From NCBI GenBank assembly GCA_945883235.1, contig CAMCXF010000034.1, positions 1-37,499 on the forward strand: a stretch of DNA of 37,499 bases, in the 5' to 3' direction. This stretch comes from Phenylobacterium deserti (GTDB taxonomy: Bacteria > Pseudomonadota > Alphaproteobacteria > Caulobacterales > Caulobacteraceae). Shown piece after piece: positions 16,169 to 23,956 of this stretch. The notes under the pieces are model-generated. The model was given only the letters and a program-made list of their open reading frames with translations, was not told the DNA's origin and searched no databases. Numbering within the stretch: position 1 is the first letter of the stretch; each line of letters begins with the position of its first letter. A program made the translations under genes and the position numbers.

Positions 16169-17464
16169 ATGTCGCTCAACAAGACCACCACAGCACCATC
16201 TGCACCAGGAACTTCTACTGGATACGCGCGCTATGCGCTCGGCCTGCTTCTGGTCGTCTATACTCTGAATTATGTTGATCGACAGATACTTTCTATCCTG
16301 ATGGAACCTATCCGTCGCGAGCTCCATCTCACTGACAGCCAGCTTGGGTTGTTGTCCGGCTTGGGATTCGCGCTTTTCTATGCGGTCGCTGGGCTGCCCA
16401 TCGCGCGACTGGCCGACACGGCGTCCCGCAAGAGGATTATCGCCGGGTCTCTGGCGCTATGGAGCGCCGCAACCGCGGTCTGCGGCCTGACATCCAACTT
16501 CGCTCAGTTACTGGTGGCACGCGCCACTGTGGCTATCGGGGAGTCAGGCGCTGCGCCGGCCAGCCACTCGATGATTGCGGATTTGTTCCCGCATGGGAAG
16601 CGCGCCACGGCCCTGGCGGTGCTGTCTTGCGGTGTGCCCATTGGTATTCTGGTGGGTCTGATTGCAGGCGGCTGGTTGAACCAGATGTTCGACTGGCGGA
16701 CGGCCTTTGTGGTTGTCGGACTGCCGGGGGTCTTGCTGTCGATTGTGGTCTTGCTGACGCTGAAGGAGCCCTTACGGCTCGGGGCGGCGGAAGGTCTCGC
16801 GGCCTTGTCGTGGCGCGAGGCGTTGACGACGCTGTTCAAGATCCCCGCCTACAATTTTCTGGTCATTGGGGCCGCCCTGCACGCCTTCACATCCTACGGC
16901 GCTCTGCAGTGGAATCCGGCGTTCATGATCCGGGTGCATGGCCTTACAACCGGCCAGGCGGGATTGGCGCTGGGCTTGATCTCCGGCGTGACGGGGATCA
17001 TCGGAACCCTGGCTGGCGGATGGTTTGCCGACATCCTCGGCCGCCGCAACAACCGCTGGTACGCATGGCTCCCGGCAATCATGATCGGCGTGCGCGCTCC
17101 CCTGTTCATTACGGCTTATCTCGCCCCGACGCCCGGTCTGGCGATCGCCTGCCTGATCCTGCCAGGGTTCCTCGGAAACGCATTCACAGGCCCGGTGTTC
17201 GCCACCATCCAGACGCTGGCACCGGTGCGAGCCCGCGCCTTTGCCTCCGCCTGGACACTCTTCATCATCTCTCTGGTCGGCTTCGGTCTGGGACCGCTCC
17301 TGATCGGCGTGACCAGCGACGCCCTGTCACCCACCTTCGGAGTCCGGGGCCTCGGCTATGCCATCTGCCTGGCGGCGGTAGGCGAGATCGCTTCAGTTGT
17401 CTTCTTCCTGATGGCGGCCCGCCGATTGCCGTCGGAAGGTGTTGTCAGGGGACCGGCAGGTTAG
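16169..17464 (+). CDS. MFS transporter, Spinster-type
   Basis: This integral inner-membrane transporter of about 431 residues has some 12 hydrophobic helices. The major-facilitator signature between helices 2 and 3 is visible as GLPIARLADTASRKRII, and YTLNYVDRQILSIL near the N-terminus is typical of the Spinster-like branch often found in gene clusters for large hydrophobic compounds. It could import the desulfated product from the periplasm or export an intermediate. The frame is open from 16127, but that ATG lies inside a palindrome and has no ribosome-binding site; ATG 16169 has AAGGA about 11 bases upstream and gives a normal cytoplasmic N-terminus. It is the only plus-strand gene in this part and is followed convergently by the acyl-CoA dehydrogenase. 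Substrate unknown. Confidence 0.88.
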   Translation: MSLNKTTTAPSAPGTSTGYARYALGLLLVVYTLNYVDRQILSILMEPIRRELHLTDSQLGLLSGLGFALFYAVAGLPIARLADTASRKRIIAGSLALWSAATAVCGLTSNFAQLLVARATVAIGESGAAPASHSMIADLFPHGKRATALAVLSCGVPIGILVGLIAGGWLNQMFDWRTAFVVVGLPGVLLSIVVLLTLKEPLRLGAAEGLAALSWREALTTLFKIPAYNFLVIGAALHAFTSYGALQWNPAFMIRVHGLTTGQAGLALGLISGVTGIIGTLAGGWFADILGRRNNRWYAWLPAIMIGVRAPLFITAYLAPTPGLAIACLILPGFLGNAFTGPVFATIQTLAPVRARAFASAWTLFIISLVGFGLGPLLIGVTSDALSPTFGVRGLGYAICLAAVGEIASVVFFLMAARRLPSEGVVRGPAG

Positions 17465-17612
17465 CTACCCGCGCATGGCGGATCACATCAGCCAGGAACC
17501 TATGGTGCTTGTGCGAAATCGATTCCAAGGACGGCTCCATCATGGCCAATCGGCCATATCTGGAAACGAGGTAGGGTTCGCCTGACAGCACCTTCAGAAG
17601 GCCCGGCGGCAC
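17445..17612 (-). CDS. Possible small ORF or gene remnant downstream of acyl-CoA dehydrogenase
   Basis: A 55-codon frame starts with GTG two codons after the acyl-CoA dehydrogenase stop, in the same reading frame. It contains a protein-like stretch (GEPYLVSRYGRLAMM and KHHRFLADVIRHARVA) and ends inside the 3' end of the convergent MFS gene. I do not recognise a family. It could be a small coupled gene, the 3' remnant of a lost gene, or chance. Evidence is limited to the open frame and its composition. Confidence 0.25.
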   Translation of the reverse strand: MPPGLLKVLSGEPYLVSRYGRLAMMEPSLESISHKHHRFLADVIRHARVANLPVP

Positions 17613-17618
17613 CGATCT

Positions 17619-18824
17619 TCACGCGTCCTTGGTGCCATGCGTGTCCGCGGCATCGGGAAGGCCCAGTATGCGCTTGGCGATGATGTTGTTCTGAATCTCG
17701 GCAGAGCCGCCGGCGATGGCTCCGGCCTTGCCGCGAAGCCAGCCCCGGGTCTCCTCGCACCAGTAGAGACCCTCGTGGCCCATTAGTTCAATCATGAGCT
17801 CGGCCCGGTCGGCCCTGACCTTGGCTCCGGCGTTCTTGAGGATGGAGGCCGTGTTCGACGGGCCGGTATTGGCGCGAGCTTCAGCCTCGGCGCGGGCGTG
17901 AGTGAGCGCAAAGGTCCGAGCTTCCATCTGGTGCTCTGCAATTCGATGGCGCAGGTCAAGGTCAACGAGCCGACCGGCGCTGTCGACGCCCACATGGCTT
18001 CGGGCCAGGGTGCCGATGTCCGCAGTGGACGCCATGCCGATCGGGCTGGATCCCGCACTGGTGTTCTGCCGCTCGTGTTGCAATAGCCGCTTGGCCACCT
18101 GCCAGCCGCCACCCCTGGGCCCAACGAGATTGGCCTTCGGCACTATGACATCCGTGAAGAATGTCTCGCAGAATGGTGATTCGCCGCTGATCAGCACAAT
18201 CGGTCGCACGTCGATACCCGGCGAAGCCATGTCGATCATCAGGAAGCTGATACCGTCGTGCTTGCGCGGCCCTCGGTCAGTCCGCACCAGGCAGAAGCAC
18301 CAGTGCGCGTACTGCGCTCCTGTCGTCCACACCTTCTGGCCCGTGACTCGAAAGTTGTCGCCGTCGTCCACAGCCGCCATCTGCAGTGAGGCCAGGTCGG
18401 ATCCGGCGGCGGGTTCGCTGAACCCCTGACACCAGCGCAACTCACCGCGGGCGATTGGGGGAATGTGGCGCTCGAGCTGTTCTGGGCTGCCGTACTCCAG
18501 GAGTGTCGGACCGAACATCATGACGCCAAGGCCGCCTACGGGGTTCCCGGCGCCGATCCGGGCCATCTCTTCCTTCAGCACCCTGGCTTCGCTGACCGTC
18601 AGTCCGCCGCCACCATAACGGCGCGGCCAAGTTGGGACGCCCCATCCCCGCGCACCCAGGCTATTGCGCCAGAGGATCACTTCTTCGGGCTGCGGCGCGC
18701 CGTCTACCATCGCCGCCGCCACCTGACCCGTATTGTCCCTCATGGAAAGTGGCAGGTTGGCTTCGAGCCAGACGCGCGCTTCCAGACGGAAGGATTCTAG
18801 TTCAGGCCCGTCGACCATCTTCAT
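17619..18824 (-). CDS. Acyl-CoA dehydrogenase
   Basis: This 401-residue flavoenzyme is predicted to form the 2,3-double bond of an acyl-CoA. The N-terminal helical domain has GWGVPTWPRRYGGGGLTV. The FAD/substrate block is WCQGFSEPAAGSDLASL followed by VTGQKVWTTGAQYAHW. The C-terminal domain has GLYWCEETRG and the standard ending GSAEIQNNIIAKRILGLP. This type is common in steroid and bile-acid side-chain degradation, where some members work as mixed complexes; which base acts as catalyst cannot be decided here. The ATG overlaps the stop of the upstream CoA ligase by four bases (ATGA), so ligase and dehydrogenase are co-translated and likely act in sequence. No partner dehydrogenase subunit is present in the window. 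Confidence 0.92.
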   Translation of the reverse strand: MKMVDGPELESFRLEARVWLEANLPLSMRDNTGQVAAAMVDGAPQPEEVILWRNSLGARGWGVPTWPRRYGGGGLTVSEARVLKEEMARIGAGNPVGGLGVMMFGPTLLEYGSPEQLERHIPPIARGELRWCQGFSEPAAGSDLASLQMAAVDDGDNFRVTGQKVWTTGAQYAHWCFCLVRTDRGPRKHDGISFLMIDMASPGIDVRPIVLISGESPFCETFFTDVIVPKANLVGPRGGGWQVAKRLLQHERQNTSAGSSPIGMASTADIGTLARSHVGVDSAGRLVDLDLRHRIAEHQMEARTFALTHARAEAEARANTGPSNTASILKNAGAKVRADRAELMIELMGHEGLYWCEETRGWLRGKAGAIAGGSAEIQNNIIAKRILGLPDAADTHGTKDA

Positions 18825-20353
18825 TGTCCCATTCCGCCATGCCGCGCCCCGCTGAGGGATGCATCTGCTTTCATGCGGGCGATGCGTTCGTCGCGCAGGG
18901 CTGTGCGGCGCACCTTGCCGGCGTCGTCGCGGATCGGCTCATCCACGAATTCGAACGATCGCGGCAGCTTGTAGGCGACCAGTCTGTCCGCCAGGTGCGC
19001 GGACAACTGATCAGACGTCACCGGGGTCCTGACATTGACGATAGCATGGATGCGGTTTCCCAGATCGTCATCGGGCAGGCCGATGATCGCGCAGGATTGG
19101 ACGGCCGGATATTCTTCCAACGCCGCCTCCACCTCGGCAGGATAGACGTTGGCCCCCCCAACCAGGATCATGTCCGTTCTTCGGTCTGCCAGATAGAGAT
19201 AGCCGTCGGCGTCGAACCAACCCATATCACCAAGGCTTTCCCAGCCGCCCGGCAGGGTCTTGGCCACGGCCCCTACATAGCGATAGGTTTCAGGTGAACC
19301 TTGGGGTCGGCGCAGATAGATCTCGCCTACTTCGCCTGGCGGAAGCGCCTGTCCGTCCTCGCCAACGGCGATCATTTCGCCCACGATTACCCGGCCTACC
19401 GAACCCCTTCGATCCAGCCATTCGCGGCCAGAAATCTCGCTGATGGCCTGGGACTCCGCGCCTCCATACCGCTCCATCACCGCATCGGGTCCAACCCATC
19501 CGATGAAAGCCTCCTTGAGCCACGGCGGACAAGGCGCAGCCAGATGCCAGAGAGTCTTGAGCGAGGAGAGGTCGTACGCAGTTCGCATCACGTCGGGCAG
19601 TCGCCAGATGCGGGTCATCATGGTCGGAACCAGGAAGATCCAGTCCGCGCGATAGGTGTGGATTGCGGCCAACACTCCCTCAGGATCGAAACGGGGCAGG
19701 ATGACCAGGTGGGCTCCAATGTTGATGGCGTCGAGCATCATCGCGAAGCCGGCGGTATGATAGAGCGGCGCCGGAAGGATAGACACGCCGCCTCGTCGCA
19801 TGCGCCAGAAGCTGAGCTCCAGCATTGCGGCTTTGGTCACCCCAGGTCCGCCAGACAGGATCAGTTTCGGGCGACCGGTGGAGCCTCCCGACGCTACGCC
19901 CCTCGCGGTGGGCGCGGTGACCTCGGGCAGGTCAGCTTCATCGTCTGACAACGCCGCCAGTTCAGCAATGCTACTCGATGGCCATGGCCCGGCCGCGTCG
20001 CCTTCGGCGATGACCAGGGCGGGATTTGCAAGTTCGATGATCGCCGCCAGTTCCGCCGCAGGCAGGCGGAAGGAAATTGGCTGCGGCGTCGCACCCAACT
20101 TCCAGATCGCCCAACAGGCCGCCACGAAATCCAGACCGTTCGGTAGTCCGACGGTCACCAGAGCGCCTCGGGTGACGCCCCTGAGCGCCAGGCCCCGCGC
20201 AAGGCGATTGGTACGCCGATGAAACTCGGAATAGGTCAGGCTCACGCCTTGGCAGGTCACCGCTGGCCACCCAGGTGTCGCGTTGGCCAACTGCTTCAGC
20301 TTTGCGCCGTATGAGATCATATGGTCCACGATACGCACTCCGCCGAACGGCAC
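18821..20353 (-). CDS. Acyl-CoA ligase (ANL superfamily), second island copy
   Basis: This AMP-forming ligase of up to 510 residues is probably specific for an unusual acid. Its P-loop is SGGSTGRPK (155-163), with GG in place of the usual SGTTG, a variant I associate with bile-acid or steroid CoA ligases. Further motifs are ERYGGAESQ, GYLYLADRRTDMILVGGANV with YPAEVEAAL, and the C-terminal Lys in DDAGKVRRTAL (about K480). It overlaps the acyl-CoA dehydrogenase start (ATGA), forming a ligase-dehydrogenase pair. Start is uncertain: GTG 20353 has little upstream support, while ATG 20320 would give 499 residues beginning MISYGAKL. Regulon site D lies directly upstream, between this gene and the divergent second TetR gene. 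It is only distantly similar to the ligase at 3908. Confidence 0.88.
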   Translation of the reverse strand: MPFGGVRIVDHMISYGAKLKQLANATPGWPAVTCQGVSLTYSEFHRRTNRLARGLALRGVTRGALVTVGLPNGLDFVAACWAIWKLGATPQPISFRLPAAELAAIIELANPALVIAEGDAAGPWPSSSIAELAALSDDEADLPEVTAPTARGVASGGSTGRPKLILSGGPGVTKAAMLELSFWRMRRGGVSILPAPLYHTAGFAMMLDAINIGAHLVILPRFDPEGVLAAIHTYRADWIFLVPTMMTRIWRLPDVMRTAYDLSSLKTLWHLAAPCPPWLKEAFIGWVGPDAVMERYGGAESQAISEISGREWLDRRGSVGRVIVGEMIAVGEDGQALPPGEVGEIYLRRPQGSPETYRYVGAVAKTLPGGWESLGDMGWFDADGYLYLADRRTDMILVGGANVYPAEVEAALEEYPAVQSCAIIGLPDDDLGNRIHAIVNVRTPVTSDQLSAHLADRLVAYKLPRSFEFVDEPIRDDAGKVRRTALRDERIARMKADASLSGARHGGMGQ

Positions 20354-20357
20354 CCAT

Positions 20358-20379
20358 ATCCGGAACCATTATTCTTGTT
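20358..20379 (+). promoter_or_regulatory. Island regulon motif, site D
   Basis: The core is GAACCATTATTCTTGTT, and the next base completes GAAC-N10-GTTC, a perfect inverted repeat. It lies between the second CoA ligase and the second TetR gene and just upstream of the GTG candidate start of the ligase. This position suits repression of the ligase-dehydrogenase pair and TetR auto-regulation. Confidence 0.6.
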
Positions 20380-20494
20380 CATGAACGAGATTGTACGAAG
20401 CCTGTCAATTGGTGCTGCGGCGCGGAACAGCCGTATCGCCCTTCCAGCGCAGTCCTTTACATGACCTCGCGTTTGCGATTGCTGCTTGGAAGCC

Positions 20495-21163
20495 ATGATG
20501 GATGTTGATTACTCATATCTGAATGAACTGGACGGCGTGTATCCGGCGTTCCAGGCGCGGAGTCGCTTGGCGCAGGAGCTTCTCTTGCGGGCAGGCGACG
20601 CCGTGTTCGCCAGCAAGGGCTATGACAAGGCTCACGTTACGGACATCGCCGCAGCGGCAGGTTATTCGATTGGCACCTTCTATGGGCGATTCCGCGACAA
20701 GGAGGCCCTGTTTACCGCGCTGCAGATCCGTTTCGCCCGTCGGGGAAGGGCTAACATAGACCGCTTCTTCGATCTGCAACGTTGGCACGATGCGACGCCG
20801 GCGGAATTGATCGAGACCTATATCGAGGGCACATCGCGAGTCCTGACACGCAATTCCGGATTCTTCCGCGCCCTTTATCAGCGAAGCCTGGCCGGCGAGG
20901 CGGCCGCCTACTGGCCGGAGCTTCGCGCCGCCACGCGTCAGGCCGGTTTGCGACTCGCCGATTTCGTGCGGAAGCAAGTTCCAGAAGCCGCCAGTCCGGA
21001 ACTCGATGAGCGGTGTGTCTTCTGCCTGCGCGCCGTCGAGGGCATGCTTGTGCACAGGCTCCTTCATTGGAAAATCAATGAGGAGTTCGATCAGACATTT
21101 ATTCTGAAGTCCCTGACCCGAATGACGACGACCACGCTTGGTCTTCCGTCGAACTCAAAGTGA
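20495..21163 (+). CDS. TetR/AcrR-family transcriptional regulator (island copy 2)
   Basis: This protein of about 222 residues has the TetR helix-turn-helix near residues 47-66 (AHVTDIAAAAGYSIGTFYGR) followed by FRDKEALFTAL, and a helical ligand-binding C-domain. It resembles the TetR protein at 1941 over the DNA-binding domain. Tandem ATG codons at 20495 and 20498 follow TTGGAAG; a TTG further upstream is less likely. It faces away from the CoA ligase-dehydrogenase pair, with regulon site D between them, and is followed by the second TonB-dependent receptor, whose own promoter holds site E. It is the best candidate regulator for the right half of the island. The inducer is unknown, perhaps a CoA ester or the desulfated substrate. 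Confidence 0.88.
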   Translation: MMDVDYSYLNELDGVYPAFQARSRLAQELLLRAGDAVFASKGYDKAHVTDIAAAAGYSIGTFYGRFRDKEALFTALQIRFARRGRANIDRFFDLQRWHDATPAELIETYIEGTSRVLTRNSGFFRALYQRSLAGEAAAYWPELRAATRQAGLRLADFVRKQVPEAASPELDERCVFCLRAVEGMLVHRLLHWKINEEFDQTFILKSLTRMTTTTLGLPSNSK

Positions 21164-21211
21164 ACTGAGCTCCATCCAACCCGCTTGACCGCAAGAAGGC
21201 TCTGCGCTCTT

Positions 21212-21233
21212 AATGCGAACAATAGCTCCGGTT
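21212..21233 (+). promoter_or_regulatory. Island regulon motif, site E
   Basis: The core GAACAATAGCTCCGGTT is preceded by AATGC, and the next base completes a GAAC-N10-GTTC inverted repeat as at site D. It lies 43 bases before the start of the second TonB-dependent receptor, where a repressor could block transcription. Confidence 0.6.
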
Positions 21234-21276
21234 CTAATAAAATAACACGCCTGAGCCTGCGCCTGGGGAGGCCGCC

Positions 21277-23607
21277 ATGAAATCGCAGTCCAGTCGGAAA
21301 CTAGTGCTGCTGTGCGGTATCGCCGCCGCTAGCTTGGGATCGTCCAACGCTGCTCAGGCACAGGCCGCGTCAGCCCAACTCGACGAACTCATCGTGACCG
21401 CCCAGAAGCGGGCTGAAAATGTCCAGGATGTGCCGCTTTCCATCACAGCGATCAGTGGTGCGGAAATCGAAAAGGCGCACATACTCAACTTCGCTCAGCT
21501 GACGACTGTCGTGCCGAGCCTACAGTTCAGCACCTCGAACAACGTGCGGAACACGACGATCTCGCTGCGCGGAATCGGACAGTCGGGGAACAACCCTGGC
21601 ATCGAATCGAGCGTCGGTGTGTTCATCGACGGAGCCTATGTGCCGGGCTCCAGCGCGCTGCTTGGCGATCTGACCGATATCCAGTCCGTTGAGGTCCTGA
21701 GCGGTCCACAGGGCACGCTCTATGGCCGCAACACGCCGCTGGGCGCGATCAACATCCTCACGCGCGAGCCGCAGGCCGATCTGGAAGCTATGTTGACGGC
21801 AGGCTACGGCAACTACGATCAGACCTCGGTGAAGGGCTATGTCGGCGGGGCGCTGATGACCAATGTGGCCTCGCGCGCCTCGTTCTGGGCCCGCGATCGA
21901 AGTGGTTTCGCCTACAACTTGGCGAACGGAAAGCACGTCAATGACTTCGCCGGCGCAGGCGGACGGCTCCGTACAGTCTGGAAGCCTTCTGACGCCCTCA
22001 AGCTCGACTGGGCGACCTACTACTCCAACGTGTCGGCCAATGACGGGGTCTCCGATGTCATCGACGCGGCGGGACCGACTGGGGTGGCGACGCCGGGCTA
22101 CCTCGCGGCTACGGCGGCGCTGGGATATACTTTTCAGAACTATGGAAACCGCGACTTCGTCGTACAGACCCAGGATCTGACGAACGACAAGGCGATCGCG
22201 TACGGTTCCAGTCTGACCGGAAACTACGCGTTCGGTGACGGCTACACGCTGACTACGATCACCGCAGGTGATTACAACAAGGGGGGCGGAAATCCCTACG
22301 CCAACGCGGCGTTGCCTCAGAAAATCCTGATCCTTGCGGAACGGGGGATCATCAACTCCTGGAGCCAGGAGCTGCGCCTGGCCTCACCGACGGGCCGTCG
22401 GCTGGAATACATCGCGGGACTCTACGCCTATCGCCAGACCTATGACTTCAATTCGACGGTTACGATCGGTCCGGATGCCAATCGATTGTTGCCGCTGCCG
22501 GCTGCGGCGGGCGGGCCGACCCGGTTCAAGGCCGGCGACACGGAAGTTACCAAGGTCAAACTGAACACCGAAAGCGAAGCCGTTTTCGGCACCGTCTGGT
22601 TCAAGTTGACGGATGCCTGGAAAATTCAGGCTGGCGGCCGCTACGTATGGGAACATAAGGACGGTGCCATCTTCCACATTAACCTGCCGGGGGCCAATGC
22701 GGCCTTCCGCACGGCCTTCGGTCCGAACCCTGTCGGACCCGTTTCCCGCACTGAGCAAAAGTTCACCTGGCTTCTGAGCACCCAGTACAAGGTCACGCCC
22801 GACGTGATGGTTTTCGCCACGGCCTCAAGTGGCTGGAAGTCGGGGGGCTTCAATGCCCGCCTGACACCGGTCGGCGTGCCTGTGGAGTTCGACTCGGAAT
22901 CGTCCACCGACTACGCGGTAGGGATCAAGTCTGAGCTCTTTGATCGCCGACTTCGCCTCAACGTGACAGCCTTCGATATCGTGTTGAAGAACTTCCAGTC
23001 TTCGATCCTCAACCCGGTCACCCGAAGCGGATTCATTACCGGCAATGCCGGCGAACGCGAAACCAAGGGTGTCGAAGGTGATTTCGTGGCCATTCTCGGC
23101 GAGCACCTTCGCCTGAACGGGGCCGTCACCTACCTGTCAGCCGAATACACGGATTATGCGAACGGCCCCTGCTTTTCAGGCAAAGTTTCCAACGGATCAG
23201 CGCCAGGAACCTGCACCTTCAACGGCCTCACGCCGGACAGGTCGCCGGAGTTCAAGGCGAGTGTGGCGGCGAACTATGCCAGGCCGATCTCCGACACTCT
23301 GACGATGGATTTTCGACTGGAGGTCCAACATACAAGCTCGTTGATCTACGACGCGGCCCTGGATCCCAACACCGAGCAGAAGGCCGTGACGCTGCTCAAC
23401 GGCGGCATCGGCTTGAAACCTGTTGATGGGCGCTGGGCGATAAACCTCTGGGCCAGAAACATTACCGATGAACACTATTTCCAATTCATCTCGGCGACGC
23501 CGGCGACGACACTGGTTAGCACCGGCGGCACGGCGGGCGGTCGCGGCTACAGCGGATACTACGCCGAACCACGGACGTACGGTATCGAACTCACCTATCG
23601 GTACTAA
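21277..23607 (+). CDS. TonB-dependent outer-membrane receptor, copy 2
   Basis: This 776-residue receptor is a paralog of the one at 10201. It has a signal peptide (about 1-29, ending AAQAQA), a TonB-box-like DELIVTAQK, plug motifs DVPLSITAISG, SLRGIGQSG and EVLSGPQGTLYGRNT, and a barrel ending in YGIELTYRY. The start has GGGGAGG close upstream. The two proteins share the same architecture and many barrel segments (for example GFNAR and SGFI), indicating an old duplication or parallel recruitment from one family. With the sulfatases, two receptors and two enzymes may handle two related ligands. It is the last island gene with a regulon motif in its promoter. It stands alone as a transcription unit, followed by a 349-base gap with an inverted repeat. 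Confidence 0.93.
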   Translation: MKSQSSRKLVLLCGIAAASLGSSNAAQAQAASAQLDELIVTAQKRAENVQDVPLSITAISGAEIEKAHILNFAQLTTVVPSLQFSTSNNVRNTTISLRGIGQSGNNPGIESSVGVFIDGAYVPGSSALLGDLTDIQSVEVLSGPQGTLYGRNTPLGAINILTREPQADLEAMLTAGYGNYDQTSVKGYVGGALMTNVASRASFWARDRSGFAYNLANGKHVNDFAGAGGRLRTVWKPSDALKLDWATYYSNVSANDGVSDVIDAAGPTGVATPGYLAATAALGYTFQNYGNRDFVVQTQDLTNDKAIAYGSSLTGNYAFGDGYTLTTITAGDYNKGGGNPYANAALPQKILILAERGIINSWSQELRLASPTGRRLEYIAGLYAYRQTYDFNSTVTIGPDANRLLPLPAAAGGPTRFKAGDTEVTKVKLNTESEAVFGTVWFKLTDAWKIQAGGRYVWEHKDGAIFHINLPGANAAFRTAFGPNPVGPVSRTEQKFTWLLSTQYKVTPDVMVFATASSGWKSGGFNARLTPVGVPVEFDSESSTDYAVGIKSELFDRRLRLNVTAFDIVLKNFQSSILNPVTRSGFITGNAGERETKGVEGDFVAILGEHLRLNGAVTYLSAEYTDYANGPCFSGKVSNGSAPGTCTFNGLTPDRSPEFKASVAANYARPISDTLTMDFRLEVQHTSSLIYDAALDPNTEQKAVTLLNGGIGLKPVDGRWAINLWARNITDEHYFQFISATPATTLVSTGGTAGGRGYSGYYAEPRTYGIELTYRY

Positions 23608-23802
23608 AGCCGGCGAAGCCCCTACCCCACGCCGTGATCCGGCAGCCGCGGTCGTCGCGGCGGCCCGCGTCCGATGAGCCTCCGCGCGGAGCTCGCGCAT
23701 CGCGGCACCGCATCTGGAGACCCTTCGCCGTTGGCCAGACAACTCCGCCAGGATCCGGAGCGTCGTCGCCAAGGATACCGTTGGCAACTAACCCCTAAAA
23801 TC

Positions 23803-23833
23803 CCGGCTTTATGACAAACCACGCGAAAGCCGG
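23803..23833. terminator. Possible terminator-like hairpin
   Basis: CCGGCTTT and AAAGCCGG form a perfect 8-bp stem with a 15-base loop, about 195 bases after the second receptor gene. Only a weak T-rich stretch (AGTGTTTCTG) follows on the plus strand. It may end the receptor transcript, but it is far from the stop codon. Confidence 0.35.
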
Positions 23834-23834
23834 A

Positions 23835-23870
23835 GTGTTTCTGTGACTTCCGTGTTTTCTGTGGTTGAAT
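23835..23870 (-). repeat. Degenerate CCACAGA/ACACGGA-type intergenic repeat
   Basis: On the minus strand the sequence reads AACCACAGAAAACACGGAAG followed by TCACAGAAACAC, i.e. repeated 8-10-base units of the form (A)ACACRGA. Sequences of this kind occur in intergenic regions of several bacteria and have no agreed function. Only one short, imperfect cluster is present here. Confidence 0.4.
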
Positions 23871-23956
23871 CTAACCCAAGCTGCGATGACGAACGCCCCT
23901 GCCCGGCGATCGACCAAAAGCCGTGGTGGAAGCAATGAAACGCGGGGACACCACCA

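Larger units (their letters stand above)
23608..23956. other. Intergenic region with inverted repeat and CCACAGA-type repeat
   Basis: No gene is supported in these 349 bases. They hold a hairpin-forming repeat at 23803-23833 and a short low-complexity sequence at 23835-23870 that reads on the minus strand as degenerate copies of a CCACAGA/ACACGGA-type repeat. GC-rich bases before these have no readable structure. Confidence 0.5.

Noticed and set aside
16459..17574. Second plus-strand frame inside the MFS gene (371 codons)
   Set aside because: Arg/Gly-rich out-of-frame translation of a clear membrane transporter; no hydrophobic segments.
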